Below are positions 15,696 through 23,122 of a stretch of 32,074 bases of DNA, piece after piece (positions within the stretch are counted from its first letter, which is position 1; each line of letters starts with the position of its first letter). Source of the stretch: Sphingopyxis sp. (GTDB lineage Bacteria; Pseudomonadota; Alphaproteobacteria; Sphingomonadales; Sphingomonadaceae); the NCBI RefSeq assembly GCF_019459305.1, contig NZ_JAIBES010000114.1, positions 1 through 32,074 of the forward strand, given 5' to 3'. The notes below the pieces were generated by a model. The model made no database searches. It saw only the letters and a list, made by a program, of their open reading frames with translations, and was not told where the DNA came from. The position numbers were made by a program, and so were the translations under genes.

Positions 15696-16118
15696 CTAAG
15701 GGATAAAATCTACAACAGCCCATGCTTCTGCAGCAATTGCCGTCACCGTTGCGAGTGCCAAACCCGCAAGCATCGGATGACGCTCTGGCCAAGAAATGTC
15801 ATCCGGCGCCGTCAACCCATCAGGGTAACTGTCCACCCTATCGACAGCGATTGCCAAAGACTCGCCGAGCAGCCCTACTGCCGCCGCCGCGCTGTTCCCT
15901 GCGGCTATCAAACCGCCCAAAGCACTTCGTCTGTTCCGGTCGTTTATATGCTTTCCATGGTGTCGAACTTGAACTTTTAGCTGTTCCAGAAGCCACCTGC
16001 GCTTTCTGCTGGCGGGTTGCGTCTTCCTCGATGCGAGCGTCAAACAATCATCAATTGAGTGTTCAAGCACCGCGTCCAATTCTCGATAAGCTTGTCGGAT
16101 AGAATTTCCGCTTCTCAA
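15696..16118 (-). CDS. Hypothetical protein, possibly a 5'-truncated gene
   Basis: A 140-residue frame ends 3 bp from the stop of the convergent GlsB gene. It has a charged N-terminal half (SIRQAYRELDAVLEHSIDD, then basic stretches) and two small-residue hydrophobic segments (AALGGLIAAG-like and LAGLALATVTAIAAEAWAV regions). The only usable start is TTG 16118 without a ribosome site. Upstream the frame stays open with protein-like sequence (NREILSRFNKPCGASHREFG) to a stop near 16240, but contains no ATG or GTG. Either the start is unusual or the gene has lost its 5' end. Base composition is lower in GC than the neighbours. Confidence 0.45.
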   Translation of the reverse strand: MRSGNSIRQAYRELDAVLEHSIDDCLTLASRKTQPASRKRRWLLEQLKVQVRHHGKHINDRNRRSALGGLIAAGNSAAAAVGLLGESLAIAVDRVDSYPDGLTAPDDISWPERHPMLAGLALATVTAIAAEAWAVVDFIP

Positions 16119-16256
16119 TGTGCCAGCCGCTGCTGCGGAGGCAATGACTTGTCCGAGGCAGGTTCCAAATTCGCGATGAGAAGCCCCGCAAGGCTTGTTG
16201 AAGCGCGAGAGAATCTCTCGGTTCCTCGTTACGAGCCAATGCTTAAAGCTTCAGTT

Positions 16257-17834
16257 TCACGGCACCAGCACCGTATCGACCGCCTGCGGCAACATCTCGG
16301 GATAATCGAGCGTATAGTGCAGCCCGCGGCTTTCCTTGCGGTGGAGCGCGCTTTTCACGATCAGGTCGGCGCATTGCAGCAGGTTGCGCAGTTCGATCAG
16401 GTCGGTGGTGACGCGGAAGTGGCCGTAATAGTCCTCGACCTCGCCCGTCATCATGTTGATCCGGTGCTGGGCGCGTTCCAGCCTTTTGGTCGTCCGCACG
16501 ATGCCGACGTAATTCCACATGAAGCGGCGGATTTCGGTCCAGTTCTGCTTGATGATTACCTCTTCGTCGGAGTCGGTGACGCGGCTTTCGTCCCACGGGC
16601 GGATCGCCGGGGGCGGTTCGAGCTGGTCCCAGCGCGCGATGATGTCCTTTGCCGCCGCTTCACCGAACACGAAACATTCGAGCAGGCTGTTCGACGCGAG
16701 GCGGTTGGCGCCGTGCAGTCCGCTTTCGGTGCACTCGCCCGCGGCATATAGCCCCGGCAGGTCGGTGCGCCCGGCGAGGTCGATCAATATGCCGCCGCAG
16801 GTATAATGCTGCGCGGGAACCACCGGGATCGGCTGCCGGGTCATGTCGATGCCGAGCGTGAGCAGCTTTTCATAGATGTTCGGGAAGTGCCCCGCGACAA
16901 AATCGGGGTCGAGGTGGCTGATATCGAGATGGACATAATCGAGCCCCGAGCGCTTGATCTGATCATCGTTGGCGCGCGCCACCACGTCGCGCGGCGCGAG
17001 TTCGGCGCGCGCGTCATAGTCGGGCATATAGCGATGCCCGGTCTCGGGATGCTTCAAAATGCCGCCTTCGCCGCGCACCGCCTCGGTGATCAGGAAATTC
17101 TTGACGTCGAGGTTGAACAGGCAGGTCGGGTGGAACTGCATCATTTCCATGTTCGACACGCGGCAACCCGCGCGCCACGCCATGGCGATGCCGTCGCCGG
17201 TCGCGCCTCTGGGGGCAGTCGAAAACTGATAGACGCGCCCCGCGCCGCCGCTCGCCAGGATCGTCGCGCGGCCGACATGCGCGTGGACCTTCCCGGTTTT
17301 TTCGTCGAGCGCATAGACGCCCCACACGCGGCCCGAGCCTGAATAGCGCTCCTCGTGCCGCCCGGTGATCAGGTCGACGCACGCCTGCCCCGGCAACAGG
17401 GTGATGTTCGGATGCGCATCGGCGGTCTTGAGCAGCGCCGCCTGCACCGCCCAGCCGGTCGCGTCGTCGACATGGACGATGCGGCGGTGCGAATGCCCGC
17501 CCTCGCGCGTCAGGTGCAGCGCCTCGGCATCCTTGTTGAACGGGACTCCCATTTCGACCAGCCGCTCGATCGAGGCGGGCGCATTCTCGACGACAAACTC
17601 GACCGTCTCGCGCCGGTTGAGCCCGGCGCCCGCGACCATCGTGTCGTCGATATGATTTTCGAAGGTGTCGCCCGCGTCGAGCACCGCGGCGATCCCGCCC
17701 TGCGCCCAGGCGGTCGATCCGCCGGTCAGCTCGCCTTTGGCCAGCACCAACACTTTGCAATGGTCGGCCAGCGCGATCGCTGCGGTCAGCCCGGCGGCGC
17801 CGGACCCGACAATGATGACATCATATTCACTCAT
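16257..17834 (-). CDS. nadB: L-aspartate oxidase
   Basis: This 525-residue flavoprotein begins MSEYDVIIVGSGAAG (FAD loop at 10-15) and has the succinate-dehydrogenase/aspartate-oxidase signatures STAWAQGGIAAVLD, MEMMQFHPTCLF, ITEAVRGEGGIL, and GLYAAGECTESGLHGANRLASNSLLE. It oxidises L-aspartate to iminoaspartate, the first step of NAD synthesis. nadA and nadC are not adjacent. The start at 17834 follows AGAGGC; the open frame to 18074 is antisense to the next gene. It diverges from the lipoprotein gene at 17854 with only 19 bp between the chosen starts. Confidence 0.95.
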   Translation of the reverse strand: MSEYDVIIVGSGAAGLTAAIALADHCKVLVLAKGELTGGSTAWAQGGIAAVLDAGDTFENHIDDTMVAGAGLNRRETVEFVVENAPASIERLVEMGVPFNKDAEALHLTREGGHSHRRIVHVDDATGWAVQAALLKTADAHPNITLLPGQACVDLITGRHEERYSGSGRVWGVYALDEKTGKVHAHVGRATILASGGAGRVYQFSTAPRGATGDGIAMAWRAGCRVSNMEMMQFHPTCLFNLDVKNFLITEAVRGEGGILKHPETGHRYMPDYDARAELAPRDVVARANDDQIKRSGLDYVHLDISHLDPDFVAGHFPNIYEKLLTLGIDMTRQPIPVVPAQHYTCGGILIDLAGRTDLPGLYAAGECTESGLHGANRLASNSLLECFVFGEAAAKDIIARWDQLEPPPAIRPWDESRVTDSDEEVIIKQNWTEIRRFMWNYVGIVRTTKRLERAQHRINMMTGEVEDYYGHFRVTTDLIELRNLLQCADLIVKSALHRKESRGLHYTLDYPEMLPQAVDTVLVP

Positions 17835-17853
17835 GGCGCCTCTGTTGCACAGC

Positions 17854-18726
17854 ATGGCGCCGCGTGACAGGGGGGATCGATGGTCGCCGCCAAGGGGAAT
17901 TGTCGTCAGGAATAAAGCCGGGCTTGGGCGGCGGAGCCTGATCGCCGCGATTGCGGCGCTGCCACTTGTCGGCTGCGCGACCGGCGGGCGGCGGGCGGCG
18001 GACGACCTGAGCGTCGTTACATTCAACATCTGGCACGATGCCGCACCGTGGCCGGCGCGGCTCGCGCTGCTCACTGCGGCGCTGCGCGAAGCTGACGCCG
18101 ATGTCGTCGTCTTGCAGGAAGTGCTGGAAGATCAGCGCAAGGGGCTACCTAACCAGGCCGATACGGTTGCCCGCGCGCGCGGCTATCGCCACGTCCATTT
18201 CGTCGCGGTGGAGCCCGAGGGCGCACCAAAACGCTATGGCAATGCGATCCTCACCCGCCTGCCAGTGATCGACGTGGCGCGCCGCAAGCTCGCCCCCTTG
18301 TCCGATTCGCGCACCGCGATCCGCGTGCGCGTGCGGACGGCAGCTGGACCGGTCGACATCGTCGGCACCCATCTCGCTTGGCATGCCGACGCAGGCGCGG
18401 TGCGCGCCGAGCAGCTCGCCGACCTGCTCGCCTGGTTGCCGACCGACAGGGTGCCGCTGGTTGTGACGGGCGATTTCAACGCACCGCTCGACGATCCGGC
18501 GCTGCGCGCGATGGGGCCGTCGCGCTTTGTATCGGCGCTGCCGCAGGGGGCGGCGCCGACGACGCTTAACCCAGTCCGCGGCCACCAACCGCGGGTGATC
18601 GACCATATCTTCGCCGAACCCGCCGCCTTTGCGGCCACCGCCGCACGGCTCATCGGCGATCAGGCGGTGAACGGCGAATATCCGTCCGACCATTTCGGGG
18701 TCGCAGCGCGCCTGACGCGGCGCTGA
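17854..18726 (+). CDS. EEP-fold lipoprotein (endonuclease/exonuclease/phosphatase family)
   Basis: This product of about 290 residues has a lipobox (ALPLVGC) after a basic, hydrophobic leader, so the mature protein is probably lipid-anchored. EEP motifs follow in order: VVTFNIWHD, VVVLQEV (metal-binding Glu), YGNAILTR, GTHLAWHAD, VTGDFNAP (catalytic Asp and Asn), DHIF, and PSDHFGV. Such proteins hydrolyse phosphodiesters; nuclease, sphingomyelinase or phosphatase roles cannot be told apart here. The start is uncertain: ATG 17854 leaves a long n-region of about 28 residues, and the frame is open to 17665. It is convergent with the ABC gene, 4 bp apart. Confidence 0.82.
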   Translation: MAPRDRGDRWSPPRGIVVRNKAGLGRRSLIAAIAALPLVGCATGGRRAADDLSVVTFNIWHDAAPWPARLALLTAALREADADVVVLQEVLEDQRKGLPNQADTVARARGYRHVHFVAVEPEGAPKRYGNAILTRLPVIDVARRKLAPLSDSRTAIRVRVRTAAGPVDIVGTHLAWHADAGAVRAEQLADLLAWLPTDRVPLVVTGDFNAPLDDPALRAMGPSRFVSALPQGAAPTTLNPVRGHQPRVIDHIFAEPAAFAATAARLIGDQAVNGEYPSDHFGVAARLTRR

Positions 18727-18730
18727 GCGG

Positions 18731-19651
18731 TCAGGCGGCGCTACGCGTCAAATTGAGGAACACGTCTTCCAGATCGGCCTCGCGCGTCGACACGTCGACG
18801 ATGCCGTGGCCCATCGCGTTTACCGCAGCGAGCACTTCGCCAGCATTCATCCGGTCCTTGTTGTAGCTGATCGCGAGGCCGCGCGTCCCCTCGCGCTCGA
18901 TCTTGTCGAAGGCGGGGTGGGTCGGCAGGTCGGTGATGTCTTGGTCCAGCGTCACGACGACGATCTTCTCACGCGCCATATCGACCAGCTCGCGTGTCGG
19001 CTTGTTCGCGATCAGCTTGCCATGGTTGATGATCGCGATCCGGTCGCACAGCTCCTCGGCTTCTTCGAGATAATGCGTCGTCAGCACCACGGTGACGCCG
19101 CGATCGTTGAGCGACTGGACATAGGACCAGAGCTGCTGGCGCAGTTCGATGTCGACCCCGGCGGTCGGCTCGTCGAGGACGATGATCGGCGGCGAATGAA
19201 CCATCGCCTTCGCGACGAGCAGGCGGCGCTTCATGCCCCCCGACAGCGTGCGCGCATAGGCATCGCGCTTGTCCGACAGATGCACCGCAGCAAGCAGGTC
19301 GTCCGAAATGCGCTTTGCTTTCGGGACCCCATAAAGCCCGGCCTGATTCTCCAGCGTCTCATAGGGCGTGAAAAAGGGATCGAAGACAATTTCCTGCGGC
19401 ACGATCCCGATCGAATATTTGGCGTTGCGCGGGTCGGCGTCGATGTCGAAGCCCCAGATGCTCGCCGATCCGGCGGTCTTGTTGACCAGCCCCGCGAGGA
19501 TATTGATCAACGTCGACTTGCCCGCGCCGTTCGGCCCAAGCAGCCCGAAAATCTGGCCGCGCGGCACGTCAAAACTGACATTGTCGAGCGCCTGCTTGCC
19601 GCCGGCATAGGTTTTCGAGACGGCGTCGATGCGGATGGCGGCTTCTGTCAT
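18731..19651 (-). CDS. ABC transporter ATP-binding protein (ABC-2 export type)
   Basis: This 306-residue ATPase has Walker A GPNGAGKST (39-47), signature LSGGMKRR (136-143), Walker B with Asp160-Glu161 in LDEPTAGVD, and a switch histidine in LTTHYLEEAEEL. The long C-terminal tail and EEAEELCDRIAII pattern fit the NodI/DrrA/YadG export group. No permease gene is next to it, so the transporter partner must be elsewhere. The start at 19651 (MTEAAIRI) fits homology; ATG 19663 is an alternative. It diverges from the first DUF4402 gene with about 110 bp between. Confidence 0.92.
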   Translation of the reverse strand: MTEAAIRIDAVSKTYAGGKQALDNVSFDVPRGQIFGLLGPNGAGKSTLINILAGLVNKTAGSASIWGFDIDADPRNAKYSIGIVPQEIVFDPFFTPYETLENQAGLYGVPKAKRISDDLLAAVHLSDKRDAYARTLSGGMKRRLLVAKAMVHSPPIIVLDEPTAGVDIELRQQLWSYVQSLNDRGVTVVLTTHYLEEAEELCDRIAIINHGKLIANKPTRELVDMAREKIVVVTLDQDITDLPTHPAFDKIEREGTRGLAISYNKDRMNAGEVLAAVNAMGHGIVDVSTREADLEDVFLNLTRSAA

Positions 19652-19763
19652 GGCCCGTGCCATAGCCGCGCGCCAGCGCGCGTAAAAGCCCCCATCGCCG
19701 CGCCGCCTTTTGCCCAGTACCCCGTTAACGCTATGTTGGAAATTCATCGATAGGACCGGGGAT

Positions 19764-20324
19764 GTGAGGACCAGACACACCCAGAACCCGCAGCCCCTGC
19801 TGCGCGGCATCGCCGCCTGCGCGCTGATGATGGCCCCGGCCATCGCAGCGCCGGCCCATGCCCAGCAAACGGCGCAGGCGCAAAGCGAAGCCATAGTGCT
19901 GCGCCCGCTCTCTTTCTTCAAGGTCAACGACCTGAGTTTTGGCGACATCATCCCGTCGAACACCGCAGGAACGGTGACGCTGGAACCCGATGGGTCGCGC
20001 ACGCGCACCGGCGGCGTCACGCTGGCTGGCAACGGCGGCGAACCGGCGCGCTTTGCCGGGCTCGGCAGCTTCAACCGTCAGGTCAATATCTCGCTAGGGT
20101 CGAACACGATCTGGCTAACCGGGCCGGGAGTGCGAATGCGCGCCCGCACCTTTGAAATTGGCAGCACCCCGACCGCGCTGCTGTCGACATCGCCGACACG
20201 CTTCCGGATCACTTCGCCGCTCGGCAACTATAATTTCCCGGTCGGCGCGACGCTCGAGGTTGGTGCCAACCAGGCCCCGGGCGACTACAGCGGCACGTTC
20301 ACGATCACACTCAACTATCTCTAG
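19764..20324 (+). CDS. DUF4402 secreted protein 1
   Basis: This 186-residue protein starts at GTG 19764, preceded by GGACCGGGG. A signal peptide with core GIAACALMMAPAIAAPAHA is probably cut before QQTAQ. The mature part has the DUF4402 pattern: an early L-FG-I segment (DLSFGDIIPS), GTVTLEPDG, GGVTLAG, and a C-terminal APGDYSGTFTITLNYL strand. The family is beta-rich and pilin-like, and some members occur with chaperone-usher pili, but no usher or chaperone is present. It is paralogous to the protein at 20786. Its role at the cell surface is inferred. Confidence 0.85.
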   Translation: MRTRHTQNPQPLLRGIAACALMMAPAIAAPAHAQQTAQAQSEAIVLRPLSFFKVNDLSFGDIIPSNTAGTVTLEPDGSRTRTGGVTLAGNGGEPARFAGLGSFNRQVNISLGSNTIWLTGPGVRMRARTFEIGSTPTALLSTSPTRFRITSPLGNYNFPVGATLEVGANQAPGDYSGTFTITLNYL

Positions 20325-20344
20325 AGCTTCTGTGGGGGGAAGAA

Positions 20345-20393
20345 GCGGCACCGGATGACCACCTGTATTCATATGAATGCTTGCCGGTGCCGC
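20345..20393. other. Hairpin with 10-bp arms enclosing a second palindrome
   Basis: GCGGCACCGG (20345-20354) pairs perfectly with CCGGTGCCGC (20384-20393). The 29-base loop contains the 12-bp perfect palindrome ATTCATATGAAT (20367-20378). It follows the first DUF4402 stop by 21 bp. It may act as a terminator or mRNA end structure, but no T-tract follows. Confidence 0.6.
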
Positions 20394-20467
20394 ATGACCC
20401 CACCCGCTCACCCAGCAGCGCAGACCCGGATTGCTCCCGCCCCGCGCGCTTGCTATGGGCGCGGTCG

Positions 20468-20665
20468 ATGACCCAGCCTGCGCCCGAAACCATCCGCACC
20501 CCCAAAACCCGCATCGCCTGCGACGGCACCGGCGACGGCCTTGCCGATGCCGCGCTCGGCCACCCGCGCGTGTGGCTGGAAATCGACCCCGACGCGGGGT
20601 TCGTCGATTGCGGCTATTGCGACCGGCGTTTCATTCTGATCGGCGGAGTGGCCGACAAAAGCTAA
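20468..20665 (+). CDS. CHCC zinc-finger protein (NDUFS6-like)
   Basis: This 65-residue protein has Cys18, His32, Cys48 and Cys51 in the spacing of the zf-CHCC family (IACDG...LGHPRVWLEID...GFVDCGYCDRRFIL). Relatives include the mitochondrial complex I subunit NDUFS6; alphaproteobacterial members are small zinc proteins thought to aid complex I. It has no signal peptide, so it is cytoplasmic. It lies between two secreted DUF4402 genes with which it has no evident link. Confidence 0.88.
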   Translation: MTQPAPETIRTPKTRIACDGTGDGLADAALGHPRVWLEIDPDAGFVDCGYCDRRFILIGGVADKS

Positions 20666-20666
20666 G

Positions 20667-20703
20667 CGGTGGCGAGCCACCGATCGCGCCTGACTTCGGT
20701 CAG
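20667..20703. terminator. Two adjacent hairpins after the zinc-finger gene
   Basis: CGGTGGC-GA-GCCACCG (20667-20682) and CTGAC-TTCG-GTCAG (20690-20703) are both perfect. The second has the very stable C(UUCG)G tetraloop. They begin 1 bp after the stop codon. No T-run follows, so they may stabilise the 3' end rather than terminate. Confidence 0.5.
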
Positions 20704-20785
20704 ACGTAAACAGCTGCTTTACCACGCCCATGCATCTTCAACTCACGCCCCGTTGGCATAGATGTGCCAGACAGGAGCAGAATCT

Positions 20786-21340
20786 GTGGGGATTCGAGGG
20801 ACCAGAGACTGTCGGGACGCATTGCGCGCCCTGACCATCGCGGTCGCGACGGCGAGCGCGATGCTATGCGCGCCGGTCCATGCGGCCGACACCAATGTCA
20901 CCGCCAATGCCGCAATTGTTCGCCCCAACACGCTGATCAAGACCGATGATCTCGATTTCGGGTCGCTGATCAGCGGTGCGACCGGCGGCACCGTGACAGT
21001 AAACCCGGTGACCAATGCGCGCACGTCGGGCGGCGGCGTGACCTTGGTCGGCAGCAGCGCACGCCGGGCCGAATTCCTGGGGACGGGCGGTATCTTCCTG
21101 ATCTTCGTTTCGGGCAGCACGTCGGTGACGCTGACGCGCGCCGGGGGCGGCTCAGCCAACATGACCGCCAGTCTAACCCGCGCTGCAAGCACGGGTGGCG
21201 GTGGCGTCACTCTGATAAACGCAACACTGTTCCCCAGCGGCTTGCAGACCTATTATATCGGCGGCACTCTCTCCGTCCCGGCGAACCAGCCCGCGGGCGA
21301 TTACAGCGGCACCTTCATCCTCACCGTCAATTATCTCTGA
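20786..21340 (+). CDS. DUF4402 secreted protein 2
   Basis: This 184-residue paralogue of the protein at 19764 has a signal-peptide core LTIAVATASAMLCAPVHAA, then DLDFGSLISGATGGTVTVNP, GGGVTLVGSS and the terminal PAGDYSGTFILTVNYL strand. I chose GTG 20786 because AGGAG lies about eight bases before it and the signal peptide then has a normal n-region; ATG 20762 is the alternative. Glycine, serine and threonine are abundant. Both DUF4402 genes appear to use GTG starts. Surface or periplasmic location is inferred. Confidence 0.84.
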   Translation: MGIRGTRDCRDALRALTIAVATASAMLCAPVHAADTNVTANAAIVRPNTLIKTDDLDFGSLISGATGGTVTVNPVTNARTSGGGVTLVGSSARRAEFLGTGGIFLIFVSGSTSVTLTRAGGGSANMTASLTRAASTGGGGVTLINATLFPSGLQTYYIGGTLSVPANQPAGDYSGTFILTVNYL

Positions 21341-21382
21341 CAGCGGTTTGCGCGTGTGGCGTGCCGTGCCTATATCGGGCGG

Positions 21383-22825
21383 ATGACCAGTCCCACCGAC
21401 CCCCGCCGCTTCCTCTATCGCGCCGACGCGCTCGATCCCGACCTCGCGCAGGCACTCGCGCGCGAAGCGCTGGCGAATGCCGACGACGGCGAGCTTTACC
21501 TGCAATATCGCGCGACCGAGAGCTTCGGGTTCGACGACGGGCGCCTCAAGACCGCCGATTATTCGACCGATGCCGGTTTCGGCCTGCGCGCCGTTTCGGG
21601 CGAGATGACGGGCTTTGCCCATGCCAGCGACATCAGCGCCGGGGCGATCCGCCGCGCCGCCGAAACGCTCGCCTTGCTCGATCCCGCCAGCCAGCCGCAC
21701 GCCGCACCGCCGCCACGCACCAACCGCCATCTGTATGACGAAGCAAACCCGCTCGACCTGATCCCCTTCGCGAAAAAGGTCGCGCTGTGCCAGGAAATCG
21801 ACGCCGCGGCGCGCGCGCGCGATCCGCGCATCGCGCAGGTGTCGGTGAGCCTTGCGGGCAGCTGGTCGGTGGTCGAGATCGTCCGCGCCGACGGTTTCCT
21901 CGCGACCGACATCCGCCCGCTCGTTCGCCTCAACGTCTCGATCGTCGTCGAAGAAAATGGCCGCCGCGAAACCGGCGTGTTCGGCCTCGGCGGCCGCTAT
22001 ATGTACGATCACCTGTTCGAACCCGCACAGTGGAACCGCGCGATCGACGAGGCGCTGGCGCAGGCGCTCGTCAATCTGCGCGCGGTCGATGCCCCGGCGG
22101 GCGAATTCACCGTGCTGCTCGGTCCCGGCTGGCCCGGGGTGCTGCTGCACGAAGCGGTCGGCCATGGGCTGGAAGGTGATTTCAACCGCAAGGGCACCAG
22201 CGCTTTTTCGGGCCGCATCGGCCCGCGCGTCGCGGCGCCCGGCGTCACCGTCGTCGACGACGGCGCGATGGACAGCCCGGTCGGCGGCGGCCGTCGCGGT
22301 TCGCTGAGCATCGACGACGAAGGCACCCCGACCGGCGAGACGGTTCTGATCGAGGATGGCATTCTCAAAGGCTATATGCAGGACCGCCTCAACGCCCGCC
22401 TGATGGGGGTCGAACCGACCGGCAACGGGCGCCGCGAAAGTTTCGCGCACGCGCCGATGCCGCGGATGACCAACACCTTCATGAAGGGCGGGAATGACGA
22501 TCCCGCCGAGCTTCTCTCGCGCGTCAAGAACGGCATTTTCGCGAAAAGCTTTGGCGGCGGACAGGTCGATATCGTATCGGGCAAATTCGTGTTCAGCTGC
22601 ACCGAGGCGTACAAGATCGAGAATGGCAAGCTGGGCGATTCGATCAAGGGCGCGACGCTGATCGGCGACGGGCCGAGCGTGCTGACCAAGGTCATGGGCA
22701 TCGGCAACGACATGGCGATCGACGAAGGCATCGGCATCTGCGGCAAGGGCGGCCAGAGTGTCCCCGCGGGCGTGGGCCAGCCGACACTGCTGGTCAGCGG
22801 GCTGACGGTGGGCGGGACGGCGTAA
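21383..22825 (+). CDS. tldD: Metalloprotease TldD
   Basis: This 480-residue protein carries the TldD zinc site HEAVGHGLEGD (His256, Glu257, His261; HExxxH) and the family blocks GTSAFSGRIG, GRRESFAHAPMPRMTNTFM and KGGQSVPAGVGQP. TldD works with TldE/PmbA as a heterodimeric protease that matures microcin-like peptides and affects DNA gyrase inhibitors; tldE is not adjacent. The start at 21383 (MTSPTDPRR) follows GGGCGG and fits homology. Confidence 0.94.
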   Translation: MTSPTDPRRFLYRADALDPDLAQALAREALANADDGELYLQYRATESFGFDDGRLKTADYSTDAGFGLRAVSGEMTGFAHASDISAGAIRRAAETLALLDPASQPHAAPPPRTNRHLYDEANPLDLIPFAKKVALCQEIDAAARARDPRIAQVSVSLAGSWSVVEIVRADGFLATDIRPLVRLNVSIVVEENGRRETGVFGLGGRYMYDHLFEPAQWNRAIDEALAQALVNLRAVDAPAGEFTVLLGPGWPGVLLHEAVGHGLEGDFNRKGTSAFSGRIGPRVAAPGVTVVDDGAMDSPVGGGRRGSLSIDDEGTPTGETVLIEDGILKGYMQDRLNARLMGVEPTGNGRRESFAHAPMPRMTNTFMKGGNDDPAELLSRVKNGIFAKSFGGGQVDIVSGKFVFSCTEAYKIENGKLGDSIKGATLIGDGPSVLTKVMGIGNDMAIDEGIGICGKGGQSVPAGVGQPTLLVSGLTVGGTA

Positions 22826-22833
22826 ATTCCTCT

Positions 22834-22996
22834 CCCTTGATGGGAGAAGGATACGCAACCTTGCCGCGCAGCGGCCAGGCGAAGTTGGATGATGGTGACG
22901 GCGCGTCCATCCGCCCTCGTCTCAGGCCGAGACCGTACCCCCACCGCTGCGACGAGCCAGCAGCCTGCCAAGTCCCGCGGCCTTCCCTATCAAGGG
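22834..22996. repeat. Inverted-repeat-bounded intergenic element, family C
   Basis: The interval after tldD starts CCCTTGATGGGA (22834-22845) and ends TCCCTATCAAGGG (22984-22996), an inverted pair with a 1-base bulge. Such CTCTCCC...GGGAG units recur between genes in many alphaproteobacteria. No gene is seen in the 297 bp between tldD and the next CDS. Confidence 0.55.
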
Positions 22997-23122
22997 GGCG
23001 GATTTGCAAGTGTGACGCACCTCACTTGGCGCGCCGCCTTCTCGCGCCTATAGTCGTCCAAACAGAAAAGAAATCGGGCCGCATTATCCGCCGGGTCTCC
23101 CCCGGCAACAGGGAGGATATTC

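Noticed and set aside
21173..22858. 561-codon minus-strand frame opposite tldD and the second DUF4402 gene
   Set aside because: It overlaps two well-supported genes and has no recognisable domain.
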